DNA of 46,562 nt from JANLTP01 sp031363055. Its GTDB lineage: Bacteria > Pseudomonadota > Gammaproteobacteria > Burkholderiales > Burkholderiaceae_E. Below, piece by piece: positions 35,147 through 43,875 of this stretch. The stretch is from the NCBI GenBank assembly GCA_031363055.1, contig JANLTP010000011.1, forward strand, positions 1 to 46,562, in the 5' to 3' direction. Position 1 is the first letter of the stretch. Each line of letters begins with the position of its first letter. The notes under the pieces were generated by a model. It made no database searches, was not told where the DNA came from, and was given only the letters and a program-made list of their open reading frames with translations. A program made the position numbers and the translations under genes.

Positions 35147-37134
35147 TTGACCTCTTTGAAGTCGGCGTCGACGACGTCATCATCTTTCGCACGCTTGGCT
35201 TCCGAAGCGCCAGCGCCACCCGAGCTACCCGAGCCACCCGAGCCACCCGCGGCAGCACCGGCGTCACCCGGACCAGCGCCCGCCTCGGCAGCACCGGCTG
35301 CATTTTCGGCCTGGGTCTTGGCGTACATCATTTCACCGAGTTTCTGGCTGGCGCTCATGAGCTCGTTGGTCTTCGCCTCGATCTGATCCTTGTCCTCGCC
35401 CTTCAATGCTTCCTGGGTAGCGGCCAGGGCGACTTCGATCTTGCCCTTTTCGTCGGCTTCAATCTTGTCACCATATTCGGTCAGTGACTTGCCGACCTGG
35501 TGCACCATAGCCTCGCCTTGATTACGCGCGGTGGCCAACTCGACCCGCTTGCGATCGTCGGCGGCGTTGGTCTCGGCATCCTTGACCATTTTCTGAATCT
35601 CGGCTTCGGAGAGTCCCGAGTTCGCCTTGATGGTGATCTTGTTTTCCTTGCCGGTCGCTTTATCCTTGGCCGAGACATGCAAGATGCCGTTGGCGTCGAT
35701 ATCGAAAGCCACTTCAATTTGCGGCAAGCCGCGCGGCGAAGGTGGAATTCCTTCGAGATTGAACTCGCCGAGCAGCTTGTTACCGCTGGCAATCTCGCGC
35801 TCGCCCTGGAACACCTTGATCGTTACCGCTGGCTGATTGTCATCGGCCGTCGAGAACACTTGTGCATATTTGGTCGGAATCGTGGTGTTGCGCTTGATCA
35901 TCGAGGTCATGACGCCGCCCAAGGTTTCGATGCCCAGCGTCAGCGGACTGACGTCGAGCAACAGCACGTCCTTGCGCTCGCCACTGAGCACGGCGGCCTG
36001 TACGGCGGCACCAACTGCAACGGCTTCATCCGGGTTGACGTCCTTGCGCGGCTCACGCCCGAACAACTCCTTGACCCTGTCTTGCACCTTCGGCATACGC
36101 GTCATGCCACCGACCAGGATGACGTCTTCGATATCGCTGGCTTTCACGCCCGCATCTTTCATGGCGATCCGGCAGGGCTCGATGGTGCGCTCGATCAGAT
36201 CCTCGACCAGCGCCTCCAGTTTGGAGCGCGTGAACTTGATGTTCAAGTGCTTTGGTCCGGTCGCATCGGCCGTAATGTAGGGCAAGTTGATATCGGTAGC
36301 AGCGCTTGAGGATAATTCAATCTTGGCCTTCTCTGCCGCTTCCTTCAGGCGTTGCAAGGCGAGCTTGTCTTTCGAGAGATCGACGGTCTGCTCTTTCTTG
36401 AACTCAGCGATGATGTATTCAATAATGCGCTGGTCAAAGTCTTCACCGCCCAAGAACGTGTCACCGTTGGTGGACAGCACTTCAAATTGTTTCTCGCCGT
36501 CGACATCGGCAATCTCGATGATCGAGACGTCGAAAGTACCGCCGCCCAGGTCATACACCGCAATTTTGCGGTCCTTGCCGATCGCCTTGTCCAGACCGAA
36601 CGCCAGTGCGGCGGCAGTCGGCTCGTTGATGATCCGCTTGACATCGAGACCGGCGATTCGGCCGGCGTCCTTGGTGGCTTGGCGTTGGCTGTCGTTGAAG
36701 TAAGCCGGCACCGTAATGACGGCCTCGGTCACTTCTTCGCCAAGATAGTCCTCGGCGGTTTTCTTCATCTTGCGCAGCACTTCGGCCGACACTTGCGGCG
36801 GTGCAATCGCCTTGCCGCGCGTCTTGACCCAGGCGTCGCCGTTATCGGCCGAGACAATTTCATAGGGCATGAGGTCGATGTCTTTCTTGACCTCTTTCTC
36901 GGCAAACTTGCGTCCGATCAGCCGCTTGACGGCGTACAGCGTATTGGTCGGATTGGTCACCGCCTGACGTTTGGCAGCCGCGCCGACCAGCACTTCGTCG
37001 CCATCGGTGTAGGCGACGATCGACGGCGTGGTGCGCGCGCCTTCGGAATTTTCGATCACCTTGGGCTGGCCACCTTCCATGATGGCGACACACGAGTTGG
37101 TCGTGCCCAGGTCGATTCCAATAATTCTGCCCAT
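35137..37134 (-). CDS. dnaK: Chaperone DnaK (Hsp70)
   Basis: A 665-residue Hsp70 with GIDLGTTNSCVA at the N-terminus, VPAYFNDSQRQATKDAG, the ATP-site IYDLGGGTFDVS-type motif (here VYDLGGGTFDVS), the linker DVLLLDVSPLTLGIET and a substrate-binding domain. The C-terminal tail has an extended Gly/Ser/Ala-rich linker before the acidic end DDDVVDADFKEV, making it about 20 residues longer than E. coli DnaK. AAAGGAT gives a good ribosome site. The upstream gap to grpE has a sigma-32-like promoter, and a hairpin separates it from dnaJ. Confidence 0.98.
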   Translation of the reverse strand: MGRIIGIDLGTTNSCVAIMEGGQPKVIENSEGARTTPSIVAYTDGDEVLVGAAAKRQAVTNPTNTLYAVKRLIGRKFAEKEVKKDIDLMPYEIVSADNGDAWVKTRGKAIAPPQVSAEVLRKMKKTAEDYLGEEVTEAVITVPAYFNDSQRQATKDAGRIAGLDVKRIINEPTAAALAFGLDKAIGKDRKIAVYDLGGGTFDVSIIEIADVDGEKQFEVLSTNGDTFLGGEDFDQRIIEYIIAEFKKEQTVDLSKDKLALQRLKEAAEKAKIELSSSAATDINLPYITADATGPKHLNIKFTRSKLEALVEDLIERTIEPCRIAMKDAGVKASDIEDVILVGGMTRMPKVQDRVKELFGREPRKDVNPDEAVAVGAAVQAAVLSGERKDVLLLDVSPLTLGIETLGGVMTSMIKRNTTIPTKYAQVFSTADDNQPAVTIKVFQGEREIASGNKLLGEFNLEGIPPSPRGLPQIEVAFDIDANGILHVSAKDKATGKENKITIKANSGLSEAEIQKMVKDAETNAADDRKRVELATARNQGEAMVHQVGKSLTEYGDKIEADEKGKIEVALAATQEALKGEDKDQIEAKTNELMSASQKLGEMMYAKTQAENAAGAAEAGAGPGDAGAAAGGSGGSGSSGGAGASEAKRAKDDDVVDADFKEVKRG

Positions 37135-37172
37135 TTCAGTATCCTTTGATTCGAGGAGTTGCTTTGGTTTGC

Positions 37173-37201
37173 TAGATGCCGCTTAATTTTGAGAATTCAA
37201 G
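37173..37201 (-). promoter_or_regulatory. Candidate sigma-32 promoter of dnaK
   Basis: Read on the minus strand: CTTGAA (37196-37201), 14 bases, then CGGCATCTA (37173-37181). The -35 is exact and the -10 matches the consensus CCCCATNTA at about six of eight defined positions. It lies about 40 bases before the dnaK start. Confidence 0.45.
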
Positions 37202-37257
37202 TCTGCTTAACCTGCAACTTGACTTGGCTTGATTTGGCTCGCATGCAGTCCGATGCC

Positions 37258-37866
37258 CTAACCTTGCGCCACGATCACCAGGGCCGGGCGCAGGATTCGA
37301 TCGTTGATCAGACAACCCTTTTGCAAGACCGTGACGATATGACCGGCCGCTGTCGGCGGTTGGCTGCTCGCGACCGGTACCATCGAGATCGCCTGATGCA
37401 GATTCGGATCGAATTTCTCGCCGACCGGATCCAACTCCAGCAAACGGTTTTTCTCGAACGCTGACGCCAATTGGCGCAGGGTCGCCTGCACGCCTTCTTT
37501 CATCGATTCAATGCTGGGATCGGCGACTTTCAAAGCCATCTCGAGGCTGTCGCGCACCGGCAACATGGCTTCAGCAAACGACTCGACGGCGTATTTGTGC
37601 GCCTTCGATACATCGTCAGCGGCACGGCGGCGAATGTTTTCCATTTCGGCCAACGAGCGGACATAAAGGTCGTAGTTCTCGCTGGCCTTGGCCTGCGCCC
37701 GGGCCAGCTCAGTGGCCACAAGGTCGGCGGCAGGCGCAGACGGTTCAGCGGCAGACGCTTGATTGCCGGTTGCGCTTGACTCAGTCGAGTGCGTCGGCGA
37801 GGCGGTCTTTTCGGCAGCAAGCCCCGGCTCTGAAGCACCGTTCGGGTTATTGGGTTGATCCTGCAC
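37258..37866 (-). CDS. grpE: Nucleotide exchange factor GrpE
   Basis: A 202-residue GrpE. The N-terminal 55 residues are low-complexity (Ala, Ser, Pro, Thr), then a long helix (ENYDLYVRSLAEMENIRRRAADDVSKA) and the C-terminal beta domain with DPVGEKFDPNLHQAISMV and TVLQKGCLINDRILRPALV, which dock on DnaK and release ADP. The start is a GTG at 37866. It is the first of the grpE-dnaK-dnaJ series and has a heat-shock-type promoter 50 bases upstream. Confidence 0.96.
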   Translation of the reverse strand: MQDQPNNPNGASEPGLAAEKTASPTHSTESSATGNQASAAEPSAPAADLVATELARAQAKASENYDLYVRSLAEMENIRRRAADDVSKAHKYAVESFAEAMLPVRDSLEMALKVADPSIESMKEGVQATLRQLASAFEKNRLLELDPVGEKFDPNLHQAISMVPVASSQPPTAAGHIVTVLQKGCLINDRILRPALVIVAQG

Positions 37867-37915
37867 GGCTTATGCTCTCTTATAAAAATCAATGACTTAA
37901 CTTATATCAGCGTCG

Positions 37916-37942
37916 ATATTGGGGTCAATTCAGAAATTTCAA
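37916..37942 (-). promoter_or_regulatory. Sigma-32 promoter of grpE
   Basis: Read on the minus strand: TTGAA (37938-37942), 13 bases, then CCCCAATAT (37916-37924), close to the consensus CTTGAA-N13-15-CCCCATNTA. The position, 50 bases before the GTG of grpE, fits. No CIRCE element accompanies it. Confidence 0.7.
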
Positions 37943-38085
37943 TAGGCACTCGATCAAATTTGTGATGAGCGTGTAATTCGAGCGGGTAAAATGCGCCAGT
38001 GGCTTCACAACGGCTACCTGTTCGGCCCAAACCAGGCTCGGTTCTGCTGGTTTGAACACATCACCTTCCAGAGGAGAAATATAAA

Positions 38086-38589
38086 ATGGGATTACTTTCA
38101 TTCATCAAGGATGCCGGCGAAAAGCTGTTCGGCAAGGGCGAGGCTCACGCAGCAACCGAAGCCGCCAAGGCCGATCCGACGCCTGAAAAAATCGCCGAAG
38201 CCAGCCAAAGTGCCGGTGATGCGATTACTCAGTACATCCGGGCGATGAATCTCGATGCCGACGGCCTGCGGGTAGAGTTCGACGCACCGACCGGCAAAAC
38301 CTCGGTGTGGGGTACCGCACCGGATCAAGAAACCCGCGAGAAGATCGTGCTGTGCTGCGGCAATGTGGCCGGTGTCGGCGAGGTTGAAGACAACATGGCA
38401 ACCGCAGAACCTGCTGACGAAAGCGAATACCACACGGTTGTACGCGGCGATACGCTTTCAAAGATTGCCAAGGAAGCTTACGGCGACGCCAACAAGTACA
38501 TGGCGATCTTCGAAGCCAACAAACCCATGCTGTCGCACCCGGACAAGATTTATCCGGGCCAGATGTTGCGCATTCCTCCCGAGGCCTGA
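38086..38589 (+). CDS. kbp: Potassium-binding protein Kbp-like (BON and LysM)
   Basis: A 167-residue protein matching YgaU/Kbp: MGLLSFIKDAGEKLFGKG at the N-terminus, a BON domain at about 40-105 (LRVEFDAPTGKTSVWGTA) and a LysM domain at 115-164 (YHTVVRGDTLSKIAKEAYGD, ending YPGQMLRIP). There is no signal peptide; E. coli Kbp is a cytoplasmic potassium sensor needed for growth at high K+. GAGGAG stands nine bases before the ATG. It is divergent from grpE and converges on hemH with eight bases between. Confidence 0.9.
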   Translation: MGLLSFIKDAGEKLFGKGEAHAATEAAKADPTPEKIAEASQSAGDAITQYIRAMNLDADGLRVEFDAPTGKTSVWGTAPDQETREKIVLCCGNVAGVGEVEDNMATAEPADESEYHTVVRGDTLSKIAKEAYGDANKYMAIFEANKPMLSHPDKIYPGQMLRIPPEA

Positions 38590-38597
38590 TCTAAAGG

Positions 38598-39710
38598 CTA
38601 AGCGCTGGCGCCCAACTCGGTTGCACGCTGCTTGCGCTGCTGCTGCCCGTCGCGGGCAGCCAGCGCAGCCTCCGGTGTGAGCCGTTGAATGGGCCAGCCG
38701 GCCATATGCTCGAGCACAATTTGCGATAGCGCCGCAATCCACTGCGGTGAGTCGTTCAGACAGGCCGAATATCGAAATTCCTGTCCGCCGGCCTGCATGA
38801 AAGTTTCCTTGCCTTCAATGGCAATTTCTTCAAGCGTTTCCAGACAATCAGCCACGAAGCCCGGACACGCGACTTCGACGCGCCCGAGCTTTTGTTTGCC
38901 CAGTGCCTCCAGAGTCTTGTCGGTATACGGTTGTAACCACTCGGCCTTGCCAAAACGCGACTGGAAGGTAACTTCGTACTGGTCCTTGCGCAGGCCCAAC
39001 TTTTCAGCGAGCAGCCGACCGGTCACCAGACACTCGCAATGATAAGGATCGCCCTCGAGCAAGGTGCGCTTGGGCATGCCATGAAAGCTGATCACCAGTT
39101 TGTCGGGCGCACGATCGCGCTGCCACTGCGACTTGATGTGCTGCGCCAGCGCATTCAGGTACGCTTCGTGGCGATGAAAATGTTTGACGCATCGCAACTC
39201 CGGCACCTCCCGCCAGGTTTGCAATTCGGCAAACACCGCATCGAAGCTGCTCGCCGTGGTCGCGCCCGAATACTGCGGATACATCGGCAGCACCAGCAGT
39301 CGTCCGACATTGCCCTCACGCAGCTTGCGCATGACCGAGCCGACCGACGGCTCGCCATAGCGCATCGCGTAGGCGACATCAATCGAATGGCCGGCCTGCC
39401 CCAGATAGCCCTTGAGCAAGGCCGCTTGGCGGGCGGTGTACACCTGTAACGGTGAGCCGTCGGGCATCCACACCGACTTGTATTTCTCGGCCGATTTTTT
39501 CGGCCGAATATTTAAAATGATGCCGTGCAGAATCAGCATCCAAAGCAAGCGCGGAATTTCGACCACGCGCTTGTCTGCCAGGAACTCGGCCAGGTATTTG
39601 CGCACGGCACTGGTATCCGGCGCAGCCGGGGTACCCAACTGAATCAGCAGCACGGCGGTGCGAGCGGACTGTTCGTGTTTAAAGCTTTCGGAAGCGGTGT
39701 AACGCGGCAT
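38598..39710 (-). CDS. hemH: Ferrochelatase
   Basis: A 370-residue ferrochelatase, which puts Fe2+ into protoporphyrin IX as the last step of haem synthesis. The metal-site His is in SFHGMPKRTL, with the second-site Glu in CPGFVADCLETLEE. LVLPMYPQYSGATTAS and FQSRFGKAEWLQPYT are family marks. The ATG at 39710 is chosen over a TTG one codon before. It follows hrcA by seven bases and is probably co-transcribed with it, a common arrangement in betaproteobacteria. Confidence 0.96.
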   Translation of the reverse strand: MPRYTASESFKHEQSARTAVLLIQLGTPAAPDTSAVRKYLAEFLADKRVVEIPRLLWMLILHGIILNIRPKKSAEKYKSVWMPDGSPLQVYTARQAALLKGYLGQAGHSIDVAYAMRYGEPSVGSVMRKLREGNVGRLLVLPMYPQYSGATTASSFDAVFAELQTWREVPELRCVKHFHRHEAYLNALAQHIKSQWQRDRAPDKLVISFHGMPKRTLLEGDPYHCECLVTGRLLAEKLGLRKDQYEVTFQSRFGKAEWLQPYTDKTLEALGKQKLGRVEVACPGFVADCLETLEEIAIEGKETFMQAGGQEFRYSACLNDSPQWIAALSQIVLEHMAGWPIQRLTPEAALAARDGQQQRKQRATELGASA

Positions 39711-39717
39711 CAACGAC

Positions 39718-40734
39718 TCAATTATTTGACAGCGCGCTGGAGACTAATTTGGCTGTGATTTCAACAATGGGAATGACCCGTTCATAGGCCATGCGGGTCG
39801 GGCCTACAACGCCCAGGGTGCCGACGACTTTGCCATCGACCTCGTAGGGTGCGACGACGACACTGAGCTGCTCCATCGGCACCAGATCGGATTCGCCACC
39901 GATGAAGATCTGCACGCCCTGCGCGCGACTGGAGGCGTCCAGCAAGTGTACGAGACTGGTCTTGCGCTCAAACATTTCAAACAAGCGGCGCATGCGCTCC
40001 ATATTGTCCGACAGATCGGCGACGCCGAACAAGTTGCGTTCACCGGAAAATACCACCGGATCGCTTTCCTCGGTCAGTGCCTGACCGCTGGCCTCGACCG
40101 CATGGGTCATCAGCGCCGTGATGTCCTCGCGCAGTTGCCGCAACTCGAGCTGCAAGCGCTCCTTGATCTCAGGAAATTCCATGCCTGCATAATTGTGAGT
40201 GATGTAGTTGGCCGCCTCGGTCAATTGTGAGGGCGAATAGTCGCGGTCGGTCAGCAACACCCGATTTTGTACATCGCCCTGCTGAGTCACGATGATCAGC
40301 AGCAAGCGGCGCTCGGATAAGCGCAAGAACTCGATTTGCCGAAATGAGGCGGCCCGACGCGGCGTGGCTACTACACCGGCAAAGTGTGACAGGCTCGACA
40401 GCAGACCGGCCGCGCTTGAGAGCACCCGCTGCGGTTCACTCAGATGCAGACGATCATGCATTTTTTCGGTCTGGTCAGCGCCCAAGGGCTGAACCGTCAG
40501 TAGGGTATCGACAAAAATACGATAGCCGCGCGGCGTCGGTATGCGGCCGGCGGACGTATGCGGACTGGCGATAAGCCCCAATTCCTCGAGGTCGGACATG
40601 ACATTGCGGATCGTGGCCGGTGACAGATCGAGGCCAGCAAAGCGCGATAAGGTACGCGATCCAATCGGTTGACCATCGGATATATAGCGCTCGATGAGCG
40701 CCTTAAGCAGCGTTTGAGCTCTTCGGTCCAGCAT
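39718..40734 (-). CDS. hrcA: Heat-inducible repressor HrcA
   Basis: A 338-residue HrcA: N-terminal winged helix (LLKALIERYISDGQPIGSRTLSRF, then LSPATIRNVMSDLEELGLI), followed by the GAF-like dimer domain with GGESDLVPMEQLSVVVAPY and GVVGPTRMAYERVI at the C-terminus. HrcA normally binds CIRCE (TTAGCACTC-N9-GAGTGCTAA). I found no CIRCE in front of grpE, dnaK, dnaJ or hrcA, so its target, perhaps groESL, is elsewhere. It is divergent from nadK across about 40 bases. Confidence 0.95.
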   Translation of the reverse strand: MLDRRAQTLLKALIERYISDGQPIGSRTLSRFAGLDLSPATIRNVMSDLEELGLIASPHTSAGRIPTPRGYRIFVDTLLTVQPLGADQTEKMHDRLHLSEPQRVLSSAAGLLSSLSHFAGVVATPRRAASFRQIEFLRLSERRLLLIIVTQQGDVQNRVLLTDRDYSPSQLTEAANYITHNYAGMEFPEIKERLQLELRQLREDITALMTHAVEASGQALTEESDPVVFSGERNLFGVADLSDNMERMRRLFEMFERKTSLVHLLDASSRAQGVQIFIGGESDLVPMEQLSVVVAPYEVDGKVVGTLGVVGPTRMAYERVIPIVEITAKLVSSALSNN

Positions 40735-40774
40735 GACTACCTATTCTATGGGTTTATTATGGTGTAATCGATTT

Positions 40775-41662
40775 ATGAACGCGGGTTTCAAAAAAGCGGC
40801 ACTCGTTGGCCGGTACCAAAGTGACGGTGTGGCGCAATCGCTGCTGGCGATCGGCGATTTCCTGCGCGAACGCGACGTTCTGGTCTATCTGGACAGCGAC
40901 ACTGCGCGCGCAATCAACCGCAGCGACCTGCCGCACGCACCGGTCAGCGAACTGGGCGAGCGGGTTGATCTGGCCATTGCAGTCGGTGGCGACGGCACCA
41001 TGCTGGGCGTCGCTCGCCAACTGGCCGCCTTTGGCGTGCCCCTGCTCGGCATCAACCACGGTCGGCTGGGCTTTATTACCGATATTCCGCTTGACCAGTG
41101 GCGCGACGCGCTCGGCACGGTCCTGCAGGGCGAATACTCGTCCGAACAACGGACCCTGCTGACCGCCCAGGTGGTTCGCGATGGCGCCTTGGTCTGGGAT
41201 GAACTGGCCCTGAATGATGTGGTGGTCAGTCGATCGTCTCGAGCCGGCATGATCGAGTTGCAGGTCGAAGTCGACGATATGTACATGTATAACCAGCGCG
41301 CCGATGGCCTGATCGTCGCCACGCCGACCGGTTCGACGGCCTATGCCTTGTCGGCCAACGGCCCGATCTTGCACCCGCGTTCGGCCGGACTGGTACTTGT
41401 ACCGGTAGCGCCGCAATCGTTGTCGAACCGGCCGATTGTGTTGCCCGAGGACGTCAACATCATCATCCGGATCGTCGAAGGCCGCGAACCGCGGGTCTCC
41501 TGCGACATGCAGGTGTTCAGCGAGCTGAAGACCGGCGACGAAATCATCGTCAAGCGGGCGCCGTTTGCCGCCCAGTTCCTGCACCCGTCCGGCTATAGCT
41601 TCTACGAGACGCTGCGCAACAAGCTGAATTGGCACAATTTACCGATCACGGGTCTGTCCTAG
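40775..41662 (+). CDS. nadK: NAD kinase
   Basis: A 295-residue ATP/polyphosphate NAD kinase that makes NADP. The GGDGT motif is at 71-75 and LGINHGRLGFIT follows; the NE/D motif appears as LNDVVVSR, and TPTGSTAYALSANGPILHP binds NAD. The start MNAGFKK at 40775 fits the family; the frame opens 14 codons earlier, overlapping hrcA's start. Its stop lies inside a short tandem repeat that fills the gap to recN. Confidence 0.95.
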   Translation: MNAGFKKAALVGRYQSDGVAQSLLAIGDFLRERDVLVYLDSDTARAINRSDLPHAPVSELGERVDLAIAVGGDGTMLGVARQLAAFGVPLLGINHGRLGFITDIPLDQWRDALGTVLQGEYSSEQRTLLTAQVVRDGALVWDELALNDVVVSRSSRAGMIELQVEVDDMYMYNQRADGLIVATPTGSTAYALSANGPILHPRSAGLVLVPVAPQSLSNRPIVLPEDVNIIIRIVEGREPRVSCDMQVFSELKTGDEIIVKRAPFAAQFLHPSGYSFYETLRNKLNWHNLPITGLS

Positions 41663-41698
41663 GGCCTGTCTCAGAGCCCGTCCTAGAGCCTGTCCTAG
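41651..41698. repeat. 12-base tandem repeat between nadK and recN
   Basis: Four units in a row: GGTCTGTCCTAG, GGCCTGTCTCAG, AGCCCGTCCTAG, AGCCTGTCCTAG, then a partial AGCCTA. The first unit holds the nadK stop codon. It ends 14 bases before the recN ATG. Confidence 0.85.
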
Positions 41699-41712
41699 AG
41701 CCTAATAACACT

Positions 41713-43362
41713 ATGCTGGTCCGACTGTCCCTGCGCGATTTCGCGATTGTTGATCAAGCCGAAATCGACTTCAAGAGCGGCTTTAGTGCCCTGTCCGGTG
41801 AAACCGGGGCCGGCAAGTCGATATTGCTCGACGCCCTCGGATTGGCGCTGGGCAATCGCGCCGAGCAAGGTAACGTTCGCGAAGGCGCGACGCGCGCCGA
41901 TATCAGCGCCGAGTTCGAGATCGATCGCGAATTCGACCTCTGGCTCACCGAGCGGGACTTGCAAGGTGACGACGGCCTGCTGATCGCGCGCCGGGTGGTC
42001 GATGCCGACGGACGATCGCGCGCCTTTATCAACGGCCATCCAGCCACCGCCACCCAGTTGCGCGAACTCGGCGAGCGTCTGGTCGATATTCACAGCCAAC
42101 ATGCCACCCAGCGCATCCTCAAGCCTGACGGCCAGCGCGAATTGCTGGACCGCTTCGCCGGTCTTGCGGATGCGGCGGCCGCTGTCGCCCAAGACTTTCA
42201 CGATTGGCGTGCCTCTGAATCCCGACTCGAAGCGGCGCTGGGCGATCAAAAACTGATGGGGCTCGAGCGCGAACGACTCGAATGGAAACTCAACGAGTTG
42301 GCCCAGCTCAAACTGGCGCCCGGTGAGTGGGATGAACTCAATCAGGATCAAAAACGGCTCGCGCATGCGGCCTCGCTGATTGAAGGTGCGCAGTTTGTGG
42401 TCAGCGCCCTGACCGAGGACGAGCCGTCGGTGCAATCGCAAGTCAACCAGTTGCTGCACAAGTTGCGGCCCTTGGGACTGATCGACGCCGGACTGGCCGA
42501 TGCGCTTGAATGTCTGGACAGCGCCAGCATCCAGTTGCGCGAGGCTGCCAACGCCTGTTCCGAATACGCCGCACGCATCGATCTGGACCCGGAACGGCTG
42601 GCGCAGGTCGAGCGCCGAATCAGTCTTGTGTTCAGCACGGCCAGGCGCATGAAACTGGCGCCCGAATCGCTGTCGCAAGAACTCCACGAGACCGAGCAGC
42701 GCCTGGTCGATTTGCAGGAGTCGGCCAATCTCGATGTTCTTCGTGAACGCTGCCGCGCAGCCGAGCAGGTGTTTGCGCAATCGGCCGAACGTCTGAGCAG
42801 CCAGCGCCAGAAAATTGCCGGCAAGTTCGCCAAGGCGGTGACCCAGCACCTGCAACACATGGGCATGAAGGGCAGTGTCTTCGAGATCGCCATCGAGCCC
42901 GCACCGGCCTCCCGGCATGGCCTGGATCGGATCGAGTTTCGACTCGCCGGGCATGCGGGTAGTTCACCGAAACCGGTCGGCAAGGTCGCCTCTGGCGGCG
43001 AGTTATCGCGCATCGGCCTGGCCATCGCCGTCGAAGCGGCGCAGGCCAATCCGCTGCCGACCCTGATTTTTGATGAGGCCGATGCCGGTGTCGGCGGCGC
43101 TGTCGCTGAAGTCATCGGCGGACTCATGCGCCAACTGGGCGAATCGCGACAGGTGCTGTGTGTGACCCACTTGCCGCAAGTCGCGGCCCGCGCGCATCAA
43201 CACTTCAGCGTGCGCAAGGTCAGCGACGGCCAACGCAGCACCAGTCAGGTGCATTCGCTCAACAACCCCGAGCGCGTCGAAGAAATTGCCCGCATGCTGG
43301 GCGGCATTGAAATCACCAGTACGACGCGAAAACATGCGCGCGAATTGCTGGTCAACAGTTAA
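41713..43362 (+). CDS. recN: DNA repair protein RecN
   Basis: A 549-residue SMC-like ATPase for double-strand break repair. Walker A is GETGAGKS at 29-36; a coiled-coil middle part spans about 160-360; then come the signature KVASGGELSRIGLAI and Walker B LIFDEADAGVGG. LRDFAIVDQAEIDF at the N-terminus and CVTHLPQVAARAHQHF near the end complete the match. The ATG at 41713 gives the canonical MLVRLSLRDF start. It is in one direction with nadK after a 50-base repeat-filled gap; no clear SOS box was seen. Confidence 0.96.
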   Translation: MLVRLSLRDFAIVDQAEIDFKSGFSALSGETGAGKSILLDALGLALGNRAEQGNVREGATRADISAEFEIDREFDLWLTERDLQGDDGLLIARRVVDADGRSRAFINGHPATATQLRELGERLVDIHSQHATQRILKPDGQRELLDRFAGLADAAAAVAQDFHDWRASESRLEAALGDQKLMGLERERLEWKLNELAQLKLAPGEWDELNQDQKRLAHAASLIEGAQFVVSALTEDEPSVQSQVNQLLHKLRPLGLIDAGLADALECLDSASIQLREAANACSEYAARIDLDPERLAQVERRISLVFSTARRMKLAPESLSQELHETEQRLVDLQESANLDVLRERCRAAEQVFAQSAERLSSQRQKIAGKFAKAVTQHLQHMGMKGSVFEIAIEPAPASRHGLDRIEFRLAGHAGSSPKPVGKVASGGELSRIGLAIAVEAAQANPLPTLIFDEADAGVGGAVAEVIGGLMRQLGESRQVLCVTHLPQVAARAHQHFSVRKVSDGQRSTSQVHSLNNPERVEEIARMLGGIEITSTTRKHARELLVNS

Positions 43363-43368
43363 CGAAAA

Positions 43369-43410
43369 ATCAAGCTTGCCTGATCAAGCCTGTCTGATCA
43401 AGCTTGCCAG
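43369..43410. repeat. 14-base tandem repeat after recN
   Basis: ATCAAGCTTGCCTG, ATCAAGCCTGTCTG and ATCAAGCTTGCCAG follow one another directly. It starts seven bases after the recN stop. The last unit covers the stop codon and final residues of the convergent GIY-YIG-like gene. Confidence 0.85.
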
Positions 43411-43790
43411 ACGGCCCAGCGCAATTTGCGAAAGTCTTCGGCCAATTCGGCCTCGAGCGTAGTGGCGGCTGAAAACGGCATCGGATTAAAGAATTCGTAG
43501 AGATCGGGCCGCAGCTTCAGCCCATAACGCAACACGTAGCGGTTGCCTTTGATGCCGGCCTTGTGATTGGCGAATCGCTGCGTTGGCGCAAGCCCGGTCA
43601 TACCGACGTAAACACACAGACTCTTGCCGTCGTAACCCGGGTTGGCATCTCGAAAGCGTGTCTCGTACCAGACATCAGGATGCAACTCGACCACGTAAAC
43701 GCTGTGGTGGTGACGTGGTTTGCGGGCAGAGGTAGTGGCGGTCGACACAAGTCGCGATTCTAAGGATAACTCGGGAAACACCACACTCAC
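43398..43790 (-). CDS. GIY-YIG-like small protein
   Basis: A 130-residue protein. VYVVEL at 31-36 and CVYVGMTG at 59-66 take the places of the GIY and YIG strands, followed by Arg72 (QRFANHKAG) and a Glu in TLEAELAEDFRKLRWAVW. That layout resembles the GIY-YIG nuclease domain, but the match is by eye and activity is uncertain. The N-terminal 28 residues are not conserved-looking, and the start is a GTG with no clear ribosome site. It converges on recN, its end touching the tandem repeat. Confidence 0.6.
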   Translation of the reverse strand: MSVVFPELSLESRLVSTATTSARKPRHHHSVYVVELHPDVWYETRFRDANPGYDGKSLCVYVGMTGLAPTQRFANHKAGIKGNRYVLRYGLKLRPDLYEFFNPMPFSAATTLEAELAEDFRKLRWAVWQA

Positions 43791-43875
43791 CGCTCGTTGG
43801 TCGCCCGGTTCTTGACTTCGAGCGGCGAAATGCCCTCTACTGCATCTTTAGGTCGCAGCGCAAGGAACATCGCTC

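Noticed and set aside
33897..35150. 417-codon plus-strand frame opposite dnaJ
   Set aside because: Composition is typical of an antisense shadow in GC-rich DNA; dnaJ on the other strand is certain.
37944..37975. CIRCE-like sequence (GGCACTC ... GAGCGTG) between grpE and kbp
   Set aside because: The half-sites are imperfect and the spacing is 15 bases instead of 9.
41695..42954. Long 419-codon frame antisense to recN
   Set aside because: It mirrors recN codons, has no recognisable family and lies wholly within a confident gene.
41651..43410. CRISPR array near recN
   Set aside because: Repeats are directly adjacent 12-14 base units without spacers, and no cas genes are present.
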